Shown here: positions 35,128 to 43,804 of the stretch, one piece after another | How the letters are laid out: each line of letters opens with the position of its first letter | Position numbering within the stretch: the stretch's first letter is position 1 | NCBI RefSeq assembly: GCF_900167465.1 | Contig: NZ_FUWR01000006.1 | Location: forward strand, 1 to 64,000 | Direction: 5' to 3' | Origin: Trichlorobacter thiogenes | Lineage (GTDB): Bacteria; Desulfobacterota; Desulfuromonadia; Geobacterales; Pseudopelobacteraceae | DNA: 64,000 nt | The notes under the pieces: model-generated | What the model was told of the DNA's origin: nothing | What the model saw: only the letters and a program-made list of their open reading frames with translations | Databases searched by the model: none | Made by a program: the position numbers and the translations under genes

Positions 35128-35901
35128 TTAGATCCCTTCCCATCCAAACAGGCCGGTCCCCTTCGGCACCTCAATCATCACCCGGTCTCCCTCTTTTAGC
35201 TGCAGGTGCTCTGCAGCAGCCAGGGTGATCAGCACCCTGCCATCAAAAAGGTTTTCTTTATCATCTTCAATAATATCCAATGAAATAATTGAGTTAAGGT
35301 TATTACGGGGATTGGTCAGAGAAAATTTCTTTGAAGGACGCGAGCTGTAATGACGCCAAATACTACGGCAGGTGGAGCGATTGACCGAGACATGTTCCTC
35401 CATTGATGACCAGAACGTCCCCCCGGTCCTATCCACTATCTGCACCTGTAACAGCATCTTACCGTTTTCAATCTGCAGCGGCATAAAGGTCCAACCGGTG
35501 CCAGACTGAAGCGGCGGAGTCATCTGGCTGGGCTGGGCTGCTGCAGACTGCTGTGCTACCGGCTGTACCGGTATTTTTTCCAGTTTTTTTGCGGCCACAT
35601 TCAAAGCGATTGAAAGCACCTGAATATTGACACCAGGTTCACAAAGCAGCACTAGAGACCGTTCTCCAGCAGAACGGGCAATCAGCTTACCCAACTCAAA
35701 GCGGATTTCTGACTGCCTGACACCTCCGGTGGCATCTTCAAGACCGAACTGTTGTTCCATCAACAAAGTTGCAACCTTGGCAAGCTGACCACTATCGTAC
35801 ATATCAGGCATTGAACGGACAAGTAACTGACCGCTATCATCCGCAATCATACCGCCGATAACCCCCGGCGAAGTAACCACACTACGCAGCACTGTTTCCA
35901 T
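35128..35901 (-). CDS. Roadblock/LC7-like domain protein of unknown function
   Basis: 257 aa, soluble. Residues ~1-110 resemble a roadblock/LC7 fold (SPGVIGGMIADDSGQLLVRSMPD, ... SLVLLCEPGVNIQVLSIALNVA), the type found in MglB-like regulators of small GTPases. A Gln/Ala-rich linker (~115-135) separates a C-terminal ~120-residue region with LEGDRVMI-like ending (LQLKEGDRVMIEVPKG), not recognised. The gene follows the DUF4388 gene by 9 bp, and both have roadblock-like parts, so they probably form one complex. No GTPase gene is adjacent. A partner role is inference. Confidence 0.55.
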   Translation of the reverse strand: METVLRSVVTSPGVIGGMIADDSGQLLVRSMPDMYDSGQLAKVATLLMEQQFGLEDATGGVRQSEIRFELGKLIARSAGERSLVLLCEPGVNIQVLSIALNVAAKKLEKIPVQPVAQQSAAAQPSQMTPPLQSGTGWTFMPLQIENGKMLLQVQIVDRTGGTFWSSMEEHVSVNRSTCRSIWRHYSSRPSKKFSLTNPRNNLNSIISLDIIEDDKENLFDGRVLITLAAAEHLQLKEGDRVMIEVPKGTGLFGWEGI

Positions 35902-35910
35902 TATCCCCTC

Positions 35911-36618
35911 CTACCCCTGATTTCCCAAGGCACGCCGGACTTCGGCCTCAACCGCAGAGGGCTTGGCCTCTCCCTGCACACCGACAAAGAGGTAGTTTTT
36001 TGCCCCTTCAAGGGAGACGATATGGCCAGAAACACCCTGCACCACTGCTCCCTTAAAGCTGCCCAAACCCAGCTCATCACCTATCTGGCTGGATGTCGAT
36101 ACCAGATACATCCCCTGGGCAGCGAGGGATTCTGCATTGCTGCCAATAGATTGAACCACCGTACCACTCCGATCGGTCAAGGCAACATCCTGCAGGCCTG
36201 CAATACCGGATAGCCGATCCTTCATCCCGCCCCCTTTTGGCACCTGTGCAGTTTCTGCTGCCGGGTTCTGTTGCTCCAGGCCTGCAGCAATCTCATCCTG
36301 CAACCGCAAGGCATCCAACAAAAGATACTGAAAGTTCTCGTTAATTGTCTGACGTGTAGTGCCTACCTTCGGCTCAGCCCTGAAGGTGCCACCTCCCCAG
36401 GCAAGGACACGCGCAAAGGCATCCTTCCCCTCAAACTGATCAAGCTGGGCGTGCACCAGATCACCCTCACGGAAAAAGAGATGACCAGATTTGCCATTTT
36501 GCTCCACCACAATCCGTCCACTAAAACGCCCCATGGCCTTGATTTGCAGCAGATCCGTCAGACTCATGCCTGACACTTCACCATCAAATCCCGTTGTTTG
36601 TTGGGCTGTAGAACTCAT
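35911..36618 (-). CDS. DUF4388 (PatA-like N-terminal) plus roadblock-like protein
   Basis: 235 aa, soluble. Residues ~10-80 are a DUF4388/PatA N-terminal domain (GEVSGMSLTDLLQIKAMGRFSG, LFFREGDLVHAQL, GKDAFARVLAWGGG), commonly seen in deltaproteobacterial signalling proteins. After a linker, ~130-230 look like a roadblock/LC7 domain (GIAGLQDVALTDRSGTVVQSIG). First gene of a two-gene module ended by a terminator. Likely a scaffold in motility or polarity signalling; the precise function is not known. Confidence 0.6.
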   Translation of the reverse strand: MSSTAQQTTGFDGEVSGMSLTDLLQIKAMGRFSGRIVVEQNGKSGHLFFREGDLVHAQLDQFEGKDAFARVLAWGGGTFRAEPKVGTTRQTINENFQYLLLDALRLQDEIAAGLEQQNPAAETAQVPKGGGMKDRLSGIAGLQDVALTDRSGTVVQSIGSNAESLAAQGMYLVSTSSQIGDELGLGSFKGAVVQGVSGHIVSLEGAKNYLFVGVQGEAKPSAVEAEVRRALGNQG

Positions 36619-36748
36619 ACGCCCTCCCCCATACCATGTAAATCCATAACAAAACGCCTATTTATTTACAGACGATACATTTTGATGCCGTTTTTATTAG
36701 CTCTATTCAAATGTCAGAATTCGTATAAAGACGCTATGCGCGCAGTTT

Positions 36749-36768
36749 ACATAAAACACTGTTTATGT
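36749..36768. promoter_or_regulatory. Palindrome in the tRNA/DUF4388 gap, possible operator
   Basis: ACATAAA, 6 bp, TTTATGT in the 250-bp gap between the DUF4388 gene (minus) and tRNA-Thr (plus). A minus-strand TTGACA begins just beside it, so it may overlap a promoter of the module. No known factor matched. Confidence 0.35.
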
Positions 36769-36824
36769 CAATCATACATTCCTCTTAGATTCAGACACAA
36801 AGCTCATTTCGATTCTGGCTAGAC

Positions 36825-36851
36825 TTGACTTAAACTACCCGATGGTATAGA
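36825..36851 (+). promoter_or_regulatory. Promoter of tRNA-Thr
   Basis: TTGACT (36825-36830) and TATAGA (36846-36851) with a short 15-bp spacer, 17 bp upstream of the mature tRNA 5' end. Confidence 0.5.
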
Positions 36852-36868
36852 AGATTAGCTCTCTCCAC

Positions 36869-36944
<76 letters not shown>

Positions 36945-36954
36945 GCTACTTGTC

Positions 36955-36988
36955 AAGGCTCCGCACTAACCTGGAGCCTTTTCTTTTT
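36955..36988 (+). terminator. Terminator of tRNA-Thr
   Basis: AAGGCTCC, 10-base loop, GGAGCC then TTTTCTTTTT. Its last bases touch the start of the palindromic element. Confidence 0.85.
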
Positions 36989-37169
36989 AACCCAGATTTT
37001 CCATTGGGACGCGAGATGCTGCCGAGATGGTTTGCGAGCAGATGTTCGGCCGTTTGACGAGACAATAGCCGAAGCTATTGGTGAGGAAAACGGGCGGACA
37101 GATGCCGGAAAACATCCGGCAGGGCTCGCGTAGGCGCTGTGCGCCGCCTAATGGAATATCTGGGGTTAA
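36987..37169. repeat. 183-bp imperfect palindromic element with TTAACCC termini
   Basis: The whole stretch folds on itself. The ends are inverted repeats of about 22 bp (TTAACCC-AGATTTTCCATT against TTAACCCCAGATATTCCATT), the middle arms keep pairing (ACGCGAG/CTCGCGT, CTGCCG/CGGCAG, AGATG, CCGTTT), and the tip is CAATAGC-CGAA-GCTATTG. The right arm has an additional small GC hairpin. It carries no protein frame of note. It lies between a tRNA terminator and the ribosome site of the GNAT gene, as a non-autonomous mobile element (MITE-like) or a structured RNA would. Copy number elsewhere is unknown. Confidence 0.75.
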
Positions 37170-37180
37170 GGGAGGTTCCC

Positions 37181-37693
37181 ATGCACAGCACACCCCGCTT
37201 TAAAACTGCCACCATTGACGACATCCCAGCTTTGCAAGATTCAGCCCGCCGTATCTGGCACGCCCACTACCCTGGTATTATTACTGTGGAACAGATCGAC
37301 TACATGCTGGCTGAAGGCTATTCGTCAGACCGGATAGCTGCTGAGATGACCAAACAAGGGGTCACCTGGCTAAAGATTCTTGATGACAAGGAAATGATCG
37401 GCTTTGCCGCTTTCGGACCTTATGGTGAACATACAGTCAAGCTGCACAAACTGTATCTTGATGTTGCCTGCCACGGCAGAGGTATCGGCAGCGCAGCGCT
37501 GGCAGAGGTAGAGCAACGCGCAACGGCAGATGGCGCCACGGCCATTATCCTGAACGTCAATAAATACAATTACAAAGCCATTGCGAGCTATGAACGTAAT
37601 GGCTATCAGGTGGCTGATTCCGTGGTCAACGAGATTGGCAACGGTTTTGTGATGGATGATTATGTAATGAAAAAAATACTGATTAAATACTGA
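37181..37693 (+). CDS. GNAT family N-acetyltransferase
   Basis: 170 aa from ATG 37181 with GGGAGG in front. Typical GNAT pattern: [16 protein letters not shown] at the start, beta-4 [13 protein letters not shown] and the acetyl-CoA pyrophosphate loop RGIGSAAL near 107-114 (R/QxxGxG/A), then [19 protein letters not shown] near 140, resembling RimI-like and phosphinothricin-type acetylases. The substrate is unknown. It directly follows the palindromic element, which may supply or have displaced its 5' untranslated region. Confidence 0.85.
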   Translation: MHSTPRFKTATIDDIPALQDSARRIWHAHYPGIITVEQIDYMLAEGYSSDRIAAEMTKQGVTWLKILDDKEMIGFAAFGPYGEHTVKLHKLYLDVACHGRGIGSAALAEVEQRATADGATAIILNVNKYNYKAIASYERNGYQVADSVVNEIGNGFVMDDYVMKKILIKY

Positions 37694-37790
37694 ATCAGCC
37701 TTGTTTGTAACAAAACCAGCAATGACAGCGTCATACACATCTGATATAGTGACAAATCACGCACTTGATTATGAACCCGAGGTAACGCCA

Positions 37791-39245
37791 ATGCTCAACC
37801 TTCGCGACCAATCTCTTTTGCGCCAATCCTGTTACCTGAACGGCCAGTGGCTTGCTGCAGACAGCGGCAAGACCATTGAGGTCACCAACCCTGCCACCGG
37901 CGAGGTTTTGGGTACCATCCCCAAAATGGGCACTACTGAGACCCGTCGTGCCATAGAGGCAGCCAATGCAGCCTGGCCTGCCTGGCGGGCCAAGACCGCC
38001 AAAGAACGGGCAACCATCCTGCGGCGCTGGTTTGAGCTGATGCTAGAGAATCAGGAAGACCTGGCAGTTATCATGACTGCCGAGCAGGGCAAGCCGCTGG
38101 CTGAGTCCCGTGGTGAGATCGCCTATGCTGCCTCCTTTATTGAGTGGTTTGCCGAAGAGGGCAAACGGCTCTACGGTGACACCATCCCTGCCCATGGCCG
38201 CGACAAACGGATCGTGGTCATAAAAGAACCGATCGGTGTCTGTGCCGCCATTACCCCCTGGAACTTCCCGTCTGCCATGATTACCCGTAAAGCAGGCCCT
38301 GCCCTGGCTGCCGGTTGCACCATGGTGGTCAAGCCAGCCACAGCCACCCCCTTTTCTGCCTTGGCCCTGGCAGAGCTGGGAGAACGGGCTGGTATTCCGG
38401 CCGGGGTGTTCAGTGTGGTTACCGGCTCTGCCGGTGAGATCGGTACTGAGATAACCTCTAACCCGATCATCCGTAAGCTGACCTTTACCGGTTCCACCGA
38501 GATCGGCAAGCAGTTGACTGCCCAGTGTGCTGCCACCATGAAGAAGGTCTCCATGGAGCTGGGTGGCAATGCCCCGTTTATTGTGTTTGATGATGCTGAT
38601 CTGGATGCTGCTGTTGAAGGGGCCATCGCCTCCAAATACCGTAACACCGGACAGACCTGTGTCTGCACCAACCGGTTGCTGGTACAGGCCGGGGTCTATG
38701 ACACCTTTGCAGAGAAACTTGCTACTGCCGTAGCCCAAATGCGGGTGGGTGATGGTCTGAAGGAAGATGTCCAGCAGGGTCCATTGATTGATGAGGCCTC
38801 CGTACAGAAGGTTGAAGAGCATATTAACGATGCTGTCACTAAAGGGGCCCGTATAGCTTTAGGCGGCAAGCGTCATGCACTGGGCGGCACCTTCTTCCAA
38901 CCCACCATCCTCTGTGATGTGACCCCTCAGATGCTGGTGGCACGGGAAGAGACCTTTGGACCGGTGGCACCGATCTTCAAGTTCAACACCGACGCAGAAG
39001 CGATCCAGATGGCCAATGATACTGAATTTGGTCTGGCTTCCTACTTCTACACCCGTGACATCGGTCGGGTCTGGCGGGTGGCTGAGGCACTGGAATACGG
39101 CATGGTGGGGATTAACACCGGCCTGGTTTCAACGGAGATCGCCCCCTTTGGCGGGGTCAAGGAGTCCGGTATCGGTCGGGAAGGTTCCAAGTATGGCATC
39201 GAGGACTACCTTGAAATCAAGTACCTCTGCATGGGCGGGATATAA
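37791..39245 (+). CDS. gabD: NAD(P)-dependent succinate-semialdehyde dehydrogenase
   Basis: 484 aa aldehyde dehydrogenase. Catalytic Glu256 in MELGGN and Cys290 in TGQTCVC, NAD site TPWNFP near 155 and FTGSTEIG near 232. Length and Cys-X-Cys pattern (C290, C292) agree with GabD. It oxidises succinate semialdehyde to succinate, as in GABA breakdown; other short aldehydes are possible. ATG 37791 with GAGG upstream fits family N-termini, though an in-frame ATG exists at 37701. No gabT or transporter is adjacent. It ends 6 bp before the next gene. Confidence 0.88.
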   Translation: MLNLRDQSLLRQSCYLNGQWLAADSGKTIEVTNPATGEVLGTIPKMGTTETRRAIEAANAAWPAWRAKTAKERATILRRWFELMLENQEDLAVIMTAEQGKPLAESRGEIAYAASFIEWFAEEGKRLYGDTIPAHGRDKRIVVIKEPIGVCAAITPWNFPSAMITRKAGPALAAGCTMVVKPATATPFSALALAELGERAGIPAGVFSVVTGSAGEIGTEITSNPIIRKLTFTGSTEIGKQLTAQCAATMKKVSMELGGNAPFIVFDDADLDAAVEGAIASKYRNTGQTCVCTNRLLVQAGVYDTFAEKLATAVAQMRVGDGLKEDVQQGPLIDEASVQKVEEHINDAVTKGARIALGGKRHALGGTFFQPTILCDVTPQMLVAREETFGPVAPIFKFNTDAEAIQMANDTEFGLASYFYTRDIGRVWRVAEALEYGMVGINTGLVSTEIAPFGGVKESGIGREGSKYGIEDYLEIKYLCMGGI

Positions 39246-39251
39246 GCACTG

Positions 39252-42059
39252 ATGAGCTTCCTGCACCCTTCATTACGGGCACGAATGACCCTGGCGGTAA
39301 CCTGCCTGATTCTGGTGTTGATGGTAATCACCGGCCTTGTATCCCTTGCTTTTTTTGAGCGGGAATACGAACGCTCCATGACAGAACAGCAGTCAAGTGT
39401 TGTCCGTTATCTTGCTGGCGATGTTGATGCCACGCTGACCAATATTCAAGAGGCACTACTGGTTAATGCACAGTCTTTGCCAGACAATATCTTACGCAAT
39501 CCACAAGCAGCACAGGAATACCTTAGCAGTCGTACCGGCCTACGCCGTTTTTTCAAAAACCACCTCCACCTCTATGGAGCTGATGGTCACCTGATTGCCA
39601 CCTCAGCACAACATCACCACGACATATCAGAGTCAATTGCCGGGCAGCCATACTTTAAACAAACCATCCAACAGGCTAAACCGGTTATCAGTGATCCGAC
39701 AGTACATGGCCACACCAAGGGAAGTGCCAATATAGTGTTTACCGCACCGGTTAAAGACCCAGATGGACATGTTGTCGCGGTAATGACCGGAAGCTTTAAT
39801 CTGTACGAAAAAAATCCACTTTCCCGTTATGTTACTATCACATTGGGCAAAAGCGGCATCTTACGGCTTATCTCCGGCAACGGACAGGTTTTGCTCCATG
39901 CTAAAAACGCAAGGATCCTGCAGGATGTTGCTCAAGGAGCAGGCCCACTGGTAGAAAAGGCACTGCGTGATGGCACGGCAACCGGTCGCCATTTTGGCAT
40001 GAGCAACCAGGTGCTGATTGCCTCACTGCAACGCCTGAAATCCGTTAACTGGGTCTTGGCTGCCAGCTACCCGGAAGAAGAGGTGTATGCCAGGGTGGCT
40101 ACTGCCCGACACTGGTTTATCGTTGCCACCCTGGCGGGTATGGCAATCGCCGTTGTACTGGTACTGGTGATGATGCGCCTGCTGACCCGCCCTCTGTCTC
40201 AGCTGGCCACCCATGTTGCCACATTACCGGAAAAAACAGGTGATGCACGTTTTATCCATCTGCCGGTAAACGGAGAAATCGGTAATCTTACCGGCGCCTT
40301 CAACAGCATGGTGCAGGAAATTGATCAAAGCACCTTGGCACTGCGCAACAGTGAGCAGCGCTATCGGATTGTAACCGAGTTCACCAATGATTTTACCTAT
40401 TGGCGACGACCAGACGGCAGCTTTGAGTTCATCTCCCCGGCCTGCCTTGAAGTAACCGGCTACAGCCGGGAAGAACTGTTTGCCCAGCCATCCCTGATGG
40501 AAGAGATGATCCACCCTGCTGATCGCCCGATGGTTGACCAGATGGCCGCAGAGAGTGGTGACCCCACCAACTGCAACCACGAAGAGATCGAGTACCGTAT
40601 TATCACCAAAGGCGGCAGTACCCGCTGGGTTCGCCACAACTGCCGACCGATTATTGATGATAACGGCACCTTCCTAGGGCGGCGGGGCTGCCGCTCTGAC
40701 ATTACCGAACGCAAGCAGCTTGCAGACCAGGTCTCACACATGGTGCTGCATGACCTGCTGACCGGCCTGCCCAACCGTTCTCTGTTTGCTGATCGCCTCT
40801 TCCTGGCAACGGCTCAAAAAGATCGTAACGACCGTGAGCTGACCGTAGTACTGTTCTTCGGTATTGACCGCTTTAAACTGATCAATGACACCCTTGGCCA
40901 TGAAACCGGGGACCGCCTGTTAATCATGATTGCCGAGCGGTTACGCAAGTTACTGCACCCCAATGACACCCTCTGTCGTTTTGGCGGTGATGTATTTGCC
41001 TTTATTCTGCCGGGCCGTGAGAGCCGTCACGAAGCAGTGACCATGTCCTACCGGATCCTGGCCAGCCTGTCTGATCCATTTAATCCGACAGGACAGCAGG
41101 TAACCCTCAGCGGCAGTATCGGCATCGCCATCTGCCCACAGGATGGCAGTGATGCAGAGACCCTGCAGAAAAACGCTGAAACCGCCATGTACGATGCCAA
41201 GCGCAGCGGCAAAAACTGTTTCCGTTTTTATGCACGGGAAATGAATGCCCAGGCAGCTGAGATGTTGCGTCTGGACAACAGCATGCCACTGGGACTTGCC
41301 AATGGAGATTTTTATCTTCACTACCAGCCTCAGCTGGACCTGAAAAACGACACCGTTATTGCGGTTGAAGCACTCCTGCGCTGGCGTCACCCTGAACTGG
41401 GCATGATCCCGCCAGACCGTTTCATTCCACTGGCAGAAGATAGTGGCTTCATCATCAAGTTGGGTGAGTGGGTACTGCGCACCGCCTGTATGCAATGTGC
41501 AGAATGGCAGAAAAACGGTCCTGCCCCTTTACGAATAGCCATCAACGTATCAGGACGCCAGTTCAGTGAACCTGACTTTGTGGATATGGTTGCTGCTGCC
41601 CTGAGCGACAGTGGACTAGCCCCGGAATTGCTGGAGCTTGAACTGACGGAAAGTCTCCTGATCTCAAACGAACAACAGGCGTTACAAAAGCTGCAGCTCC
41701 TGAAAAACATGGGGATCTTCCTGGCCATTGATGACTTTGGCACCGGCTATTCATCCCTGGCCTACCTGAAACACTTCCCGCTGGACCGGCTTAAGATTGA
41801 TAAATCATTTATCAATGACATCCTGAGCGATCCTGATGATGCTGCCATTACCGAGGCGATCATCGCCATGGGGCACTCCTTGAAGTTAAAGGTGATAGCG
41901 GAGGGGGTTGAAACGCGGGAGCAGCTTGTCTTCCTGGAAGACAGGAGCTGTGATGAGATACAGGGCTATTTCCTGAGCAAGCCGTTGTCAGAACATGACT
42001 TGCATGTATTTGTTACGGCTCGGCTGGCGAACAAGGCAGTAGAGGAAAGTAGTCACTAG
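39252..42059 (+). CDS. Membrane Cache-like/HAMP/PAS/GGDEF/EAL protein
   Basis: 935 aa. Membrane helix ~11-34, periplasmic dCache-like sensor (~35-280), second helix (~283-306), HAMP (~307-365), PAS (~375-495), GGDEF (~500-660) and EAL (~680-925). EAL keeps its core motifs (VEALLRWRHP, DDFGTGYSSLAYL, RLKIDKSFI, IAEGVET). GGDEF is degenerate: G578-G-D-V-F582, losing the catalytic Glu, and the upstream HPND lacks an I-site. So c-di-GMP phosphodiesterase activity is likely, with the GGDEF part regulatory. It may be cotranscribed with gabD, 6 bp upstream. Confidence 0.88.
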   Translation: MSFLHPSLRARMTLAVTCLILVLMVITGLVSLAFFEREYERSMTEQQSSVVRYLAGDVDATLTNIQEALLVNAQSLPDNILRNPQAAQEYLSSRTGLRRFFKNHLHLYGADGHLIATSAQHHHDISESIAGQPYFKQTIQQAKPVISDPTVHGHTKGSANIVFTAPVKDPDGHVVAVMTGSFNLYEKNPLSRYVTITLGKSGILRLISGNGQVLLHAKNARILQDVAQGAGPLVEKALRDGTATGRHFGMSNQVLIASLQRLKSVNWVLAASYPEEEVYARVATARHWFIVATLAGMAIAVVLVLVMMRLLTRPLSQLATHVATLPEKTGDARFIHLPVNGEIGNLTGAFNSMVQEIDQSTLALRNSEQRYRIVTEFTNDFTYWRRPDGSFEFISPACLEVTGYSREELFAQPSLMEEMIHPADRPMVDQMAAESGDPTNCNHEEIEYRIITKGGSTRWVRHNCRPIIDDNGTFLGRRGCRSDITERKQLADQVSHMVLHDLLTGLPNRSLFADRLFLATAQKDRNDRELTVVLFFGIDRFKLINDTLGHETGDRLLIMIAERLRKLLHPNDTLCRFGGDVFAFILPGRESRHEAVTMSYRILASLSDPFNPTGQQVTLSGSIGIAICPQDGSDAETLQKNAETAMYDAKRSGKNCFRFYAREMNAQAAEMLRLDNSMPLGLANGDFYLHYQPQLDLKNDTVIAVEALLRWRHPELGMIPPDRFIPLAEDSGFIIKLGEWVLRTACMQCAEWQKNGPAPLRIAINVSGRQFSEPDFVDMVAAALSDSGLAPELLELELTESLLISNEQQALQKLQLLKNMGIFLAIDDFGTGYSSLAYLKHFPLDRLKIDKSFINDILSDPDDAAITEAIIAMGHSLKLKVIAEGVETREQLVFLEDRSCDEIQGYFLSKPLSEHDLHVFVTARLANKAVEESSH

Positions 42060-42090
42060 GCTGCACAGATGTACCGACTTCAAGACACTA

Positions 42091-42126
42091 TAAAGCGGGG
42101 TGGGAACTGATTCCCCACCCCGCTTT
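42091..42126. terminator. Strong hairpin between convergent genes
   Basis: TAAAGCGGGGTGGG pairs with CCCACCCCGCTTTA; only short A/T ends, no long T-tract. It lies in the 92-bp gap between the EAL protein (plus) and MCP (minus) genes, so it probably terminates both. Confidence 0.7.
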
Positions 42127-42151
42127 ACGGTAGCTGCCTCAGCCTAACTTT

Positions 42152-43786
42152 TTACTGCAGCCTGAAGCGGGAAACCGCCCCTTGCAACCCTTCAGCCATC
42201 CCCGACAGATTCGACGCCGCATCTGCAGTCTCGTGGGAACCACGGGCGGTGTCCTGAATAATCTGGGTCATGCGATGAATGTTATCGGTAATCTCTCCGG
42301 TGGTGGCACTTTGTTCTTCAGCTGCGGTAGCAATCTGCTTAACCTGATCCGCAACCGCATCAATCTCTGCCAGGATCTGCTCCAGAGCAGCACCGGAGCG
42401 CTCGGCATCATGGGTACCGGCCTCAACCTCCCGCACTCCTTCATTCATTGCACTTACCGCACTCTTGGTTTCTGACTGGATCGCCTTGATCATCTCACCG
42501 ATCTCGCGGGTAGCCTTGGTGGTCCGTTCAGCCAGGGCGCGAACTTCATCGGCAACCACGGCAAAACCGCGTCCCATCTCACCGGCACGGGCCGCCTCAA
42601 TAGCCGCATTCAGTGCCAACAGGTTGGTCTGATCTGCAATATCTTCAATGGTGGCAACAATGGCACCAATCTGATCAGACCGTTCCCCCAGCGAGTCAAC
42701 CGTACGGGCAGTATTCTGGACACGGGTGGCGATTCTGCGCATTCCTTCAACGGTCTGCCGTACCACATCAGAACCGGATTGAGCAGCCTGGTTGGCACGA
42801 TAGGATCCCTCCACGGCAATCTGGCAGCTATGGGCGATGTCATGACTGGTGGCTGCCATCTCTTCGCTGGCGGTGGCAACACTGATGGTCTGAGCTGCCG
42901 CAACCTCGGCCCCACCAGCTATCTCGGTTGAAGTTCCGTTCAACTCTCTGGTTGCTGCGGTAACCGCCCCTGCCGTTGCATTCACCTGGGCAATCAGATC
43001 TCGCAACTGCTGCACCATCGCGGCAAAAGAGCGAGCCAGGTTACCCATTTCATCACAGCAGTGGGCATCAACCGTCACGGTCAGATCGCCTTCGGCAACC
43101 TTTTGGAAACGCGACTGCAGCTGTTGCAGCGGGCTACTGATCCTGCCAGAAACAAAAATACCTATGGCAAGCGCTACAGCAACTGCGGCAACAGACATGA
43201 CCAGAGAGAAGATCAACGCAGTTTTGGCAAGCCGGGCATTACTTGCGGCGGTTTCCTTGGCATGCTTGACACTGACCGCCGACATCTTGTCCAACCCCTT
43301 CAGCATGGCATTTGCATGGCGACCGGCATCTCCCCGGGCAATCCCAAGCGCCTCATCGTTCTTACCTGCCAGAGAGAGTTCAATCATCTGCTTTAAAAGT
43401 GGCACATAGGCATCAAAGGCGCTCTTAAACTCCGCAAAGGCAGCCTTTTCTTCAGCACCATCCATTTTTTTGTTATACGCTGCTGTTTTTGCCTCCAAAC
43501 CTGCCAAACTTTCCTTCAGGCTATCGGCAATCTCTTCACGTTCTTCAGGATCGGTTGCTCCGATTAAGGCCCGGGTGCTGACCCGATTCAACAGGAAAGC
43601 CTGGGTGATGTCCCGCAGACCGGCCAACGGTACTGCCACCTCTTGGTACATAAAGGTATCGGCCTTTTCCATCTTGTGAATGTTAACGATACTGACCCCG
43701 CCCAACAGGCCGGAAAAGGCAGCAACCACCAGAAATGCAATTACCAGCTTGGTTCTGATCCCCAGATTTTCAAATGCAGTTGGCAT
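42152..43786 (-). CDS. Methyl-accepting chemotaxis protein
   Basis: 544 aa. Helix ~12-34, a four-helix-bundle periplasmic sensor (~38-185) typical of 4HB_MCP, helix ~190-212, HAMP (~213-265) and a long signalling coiled coil. The kinase-contact hairpin tip reads IADQTNLLALNAAIEAARAG near 390, with VADEVRALAERT after it. Binds CheW/CheA at the cell pole. GGGAGG precedes the ATG. It lies 18 bp after an unknown helical protein gene, probably cotranscribed. Confidence 0.93.
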   Translation of the reverse strand: MPTAFENLGIRTKLVIAFLVVAAFSGLLGGVSIVNIHKMEKADTFMYQEVAVPLAGLRDITQAFLLNRVSTRALIGATDPEEREEIADSLKESLAGLEAKTAAYNKKMDGAEEKAAFAEFKSAFDAYVPLLKQMIELSLAGKNDEALGIARGDAGRHANAMLKGLDKMSAVSVKHAKETAASNARLAKTALIFSLVMSVAAVAVALAIGIFVSGRISSPLQQLQSRFQKVAEGDLTVTVDAHCCDEMGNLARSFAAMVQQLRDLIAQVNATAGAVTAATRELNGTSTEIAGGAEVAAAQTISVATASEEMAATSHDIAHSCQIAVEGSYRANQAAQSGSDVVRQTVEGMRRIATRVQNTARTVDSLGERSDQIGAIVATIEDIADQTNLLALNAAIEAARAGEMGRGFAVVADEVRALAERTTKATREIGEMIKAIQSETKSAVSAMNEGVREVEAGTHDAERSGAALEQILAEIDAVADQVKQIATAAEEQSATTGEITDNIHRMTQIIQDTARGSHETADAASNLSGMAEGLQGAVSRFRLQ

Positions 43787-43804
43787 ATAACCTCCCCTTG
43801 GCTG

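Noticed and set aside
36987-37169. Simple intrinsic terminator or CRISPR repeat
   Set aside because: Too long, no T-tract, a single copy here, and the tRNA already has its own terminator.
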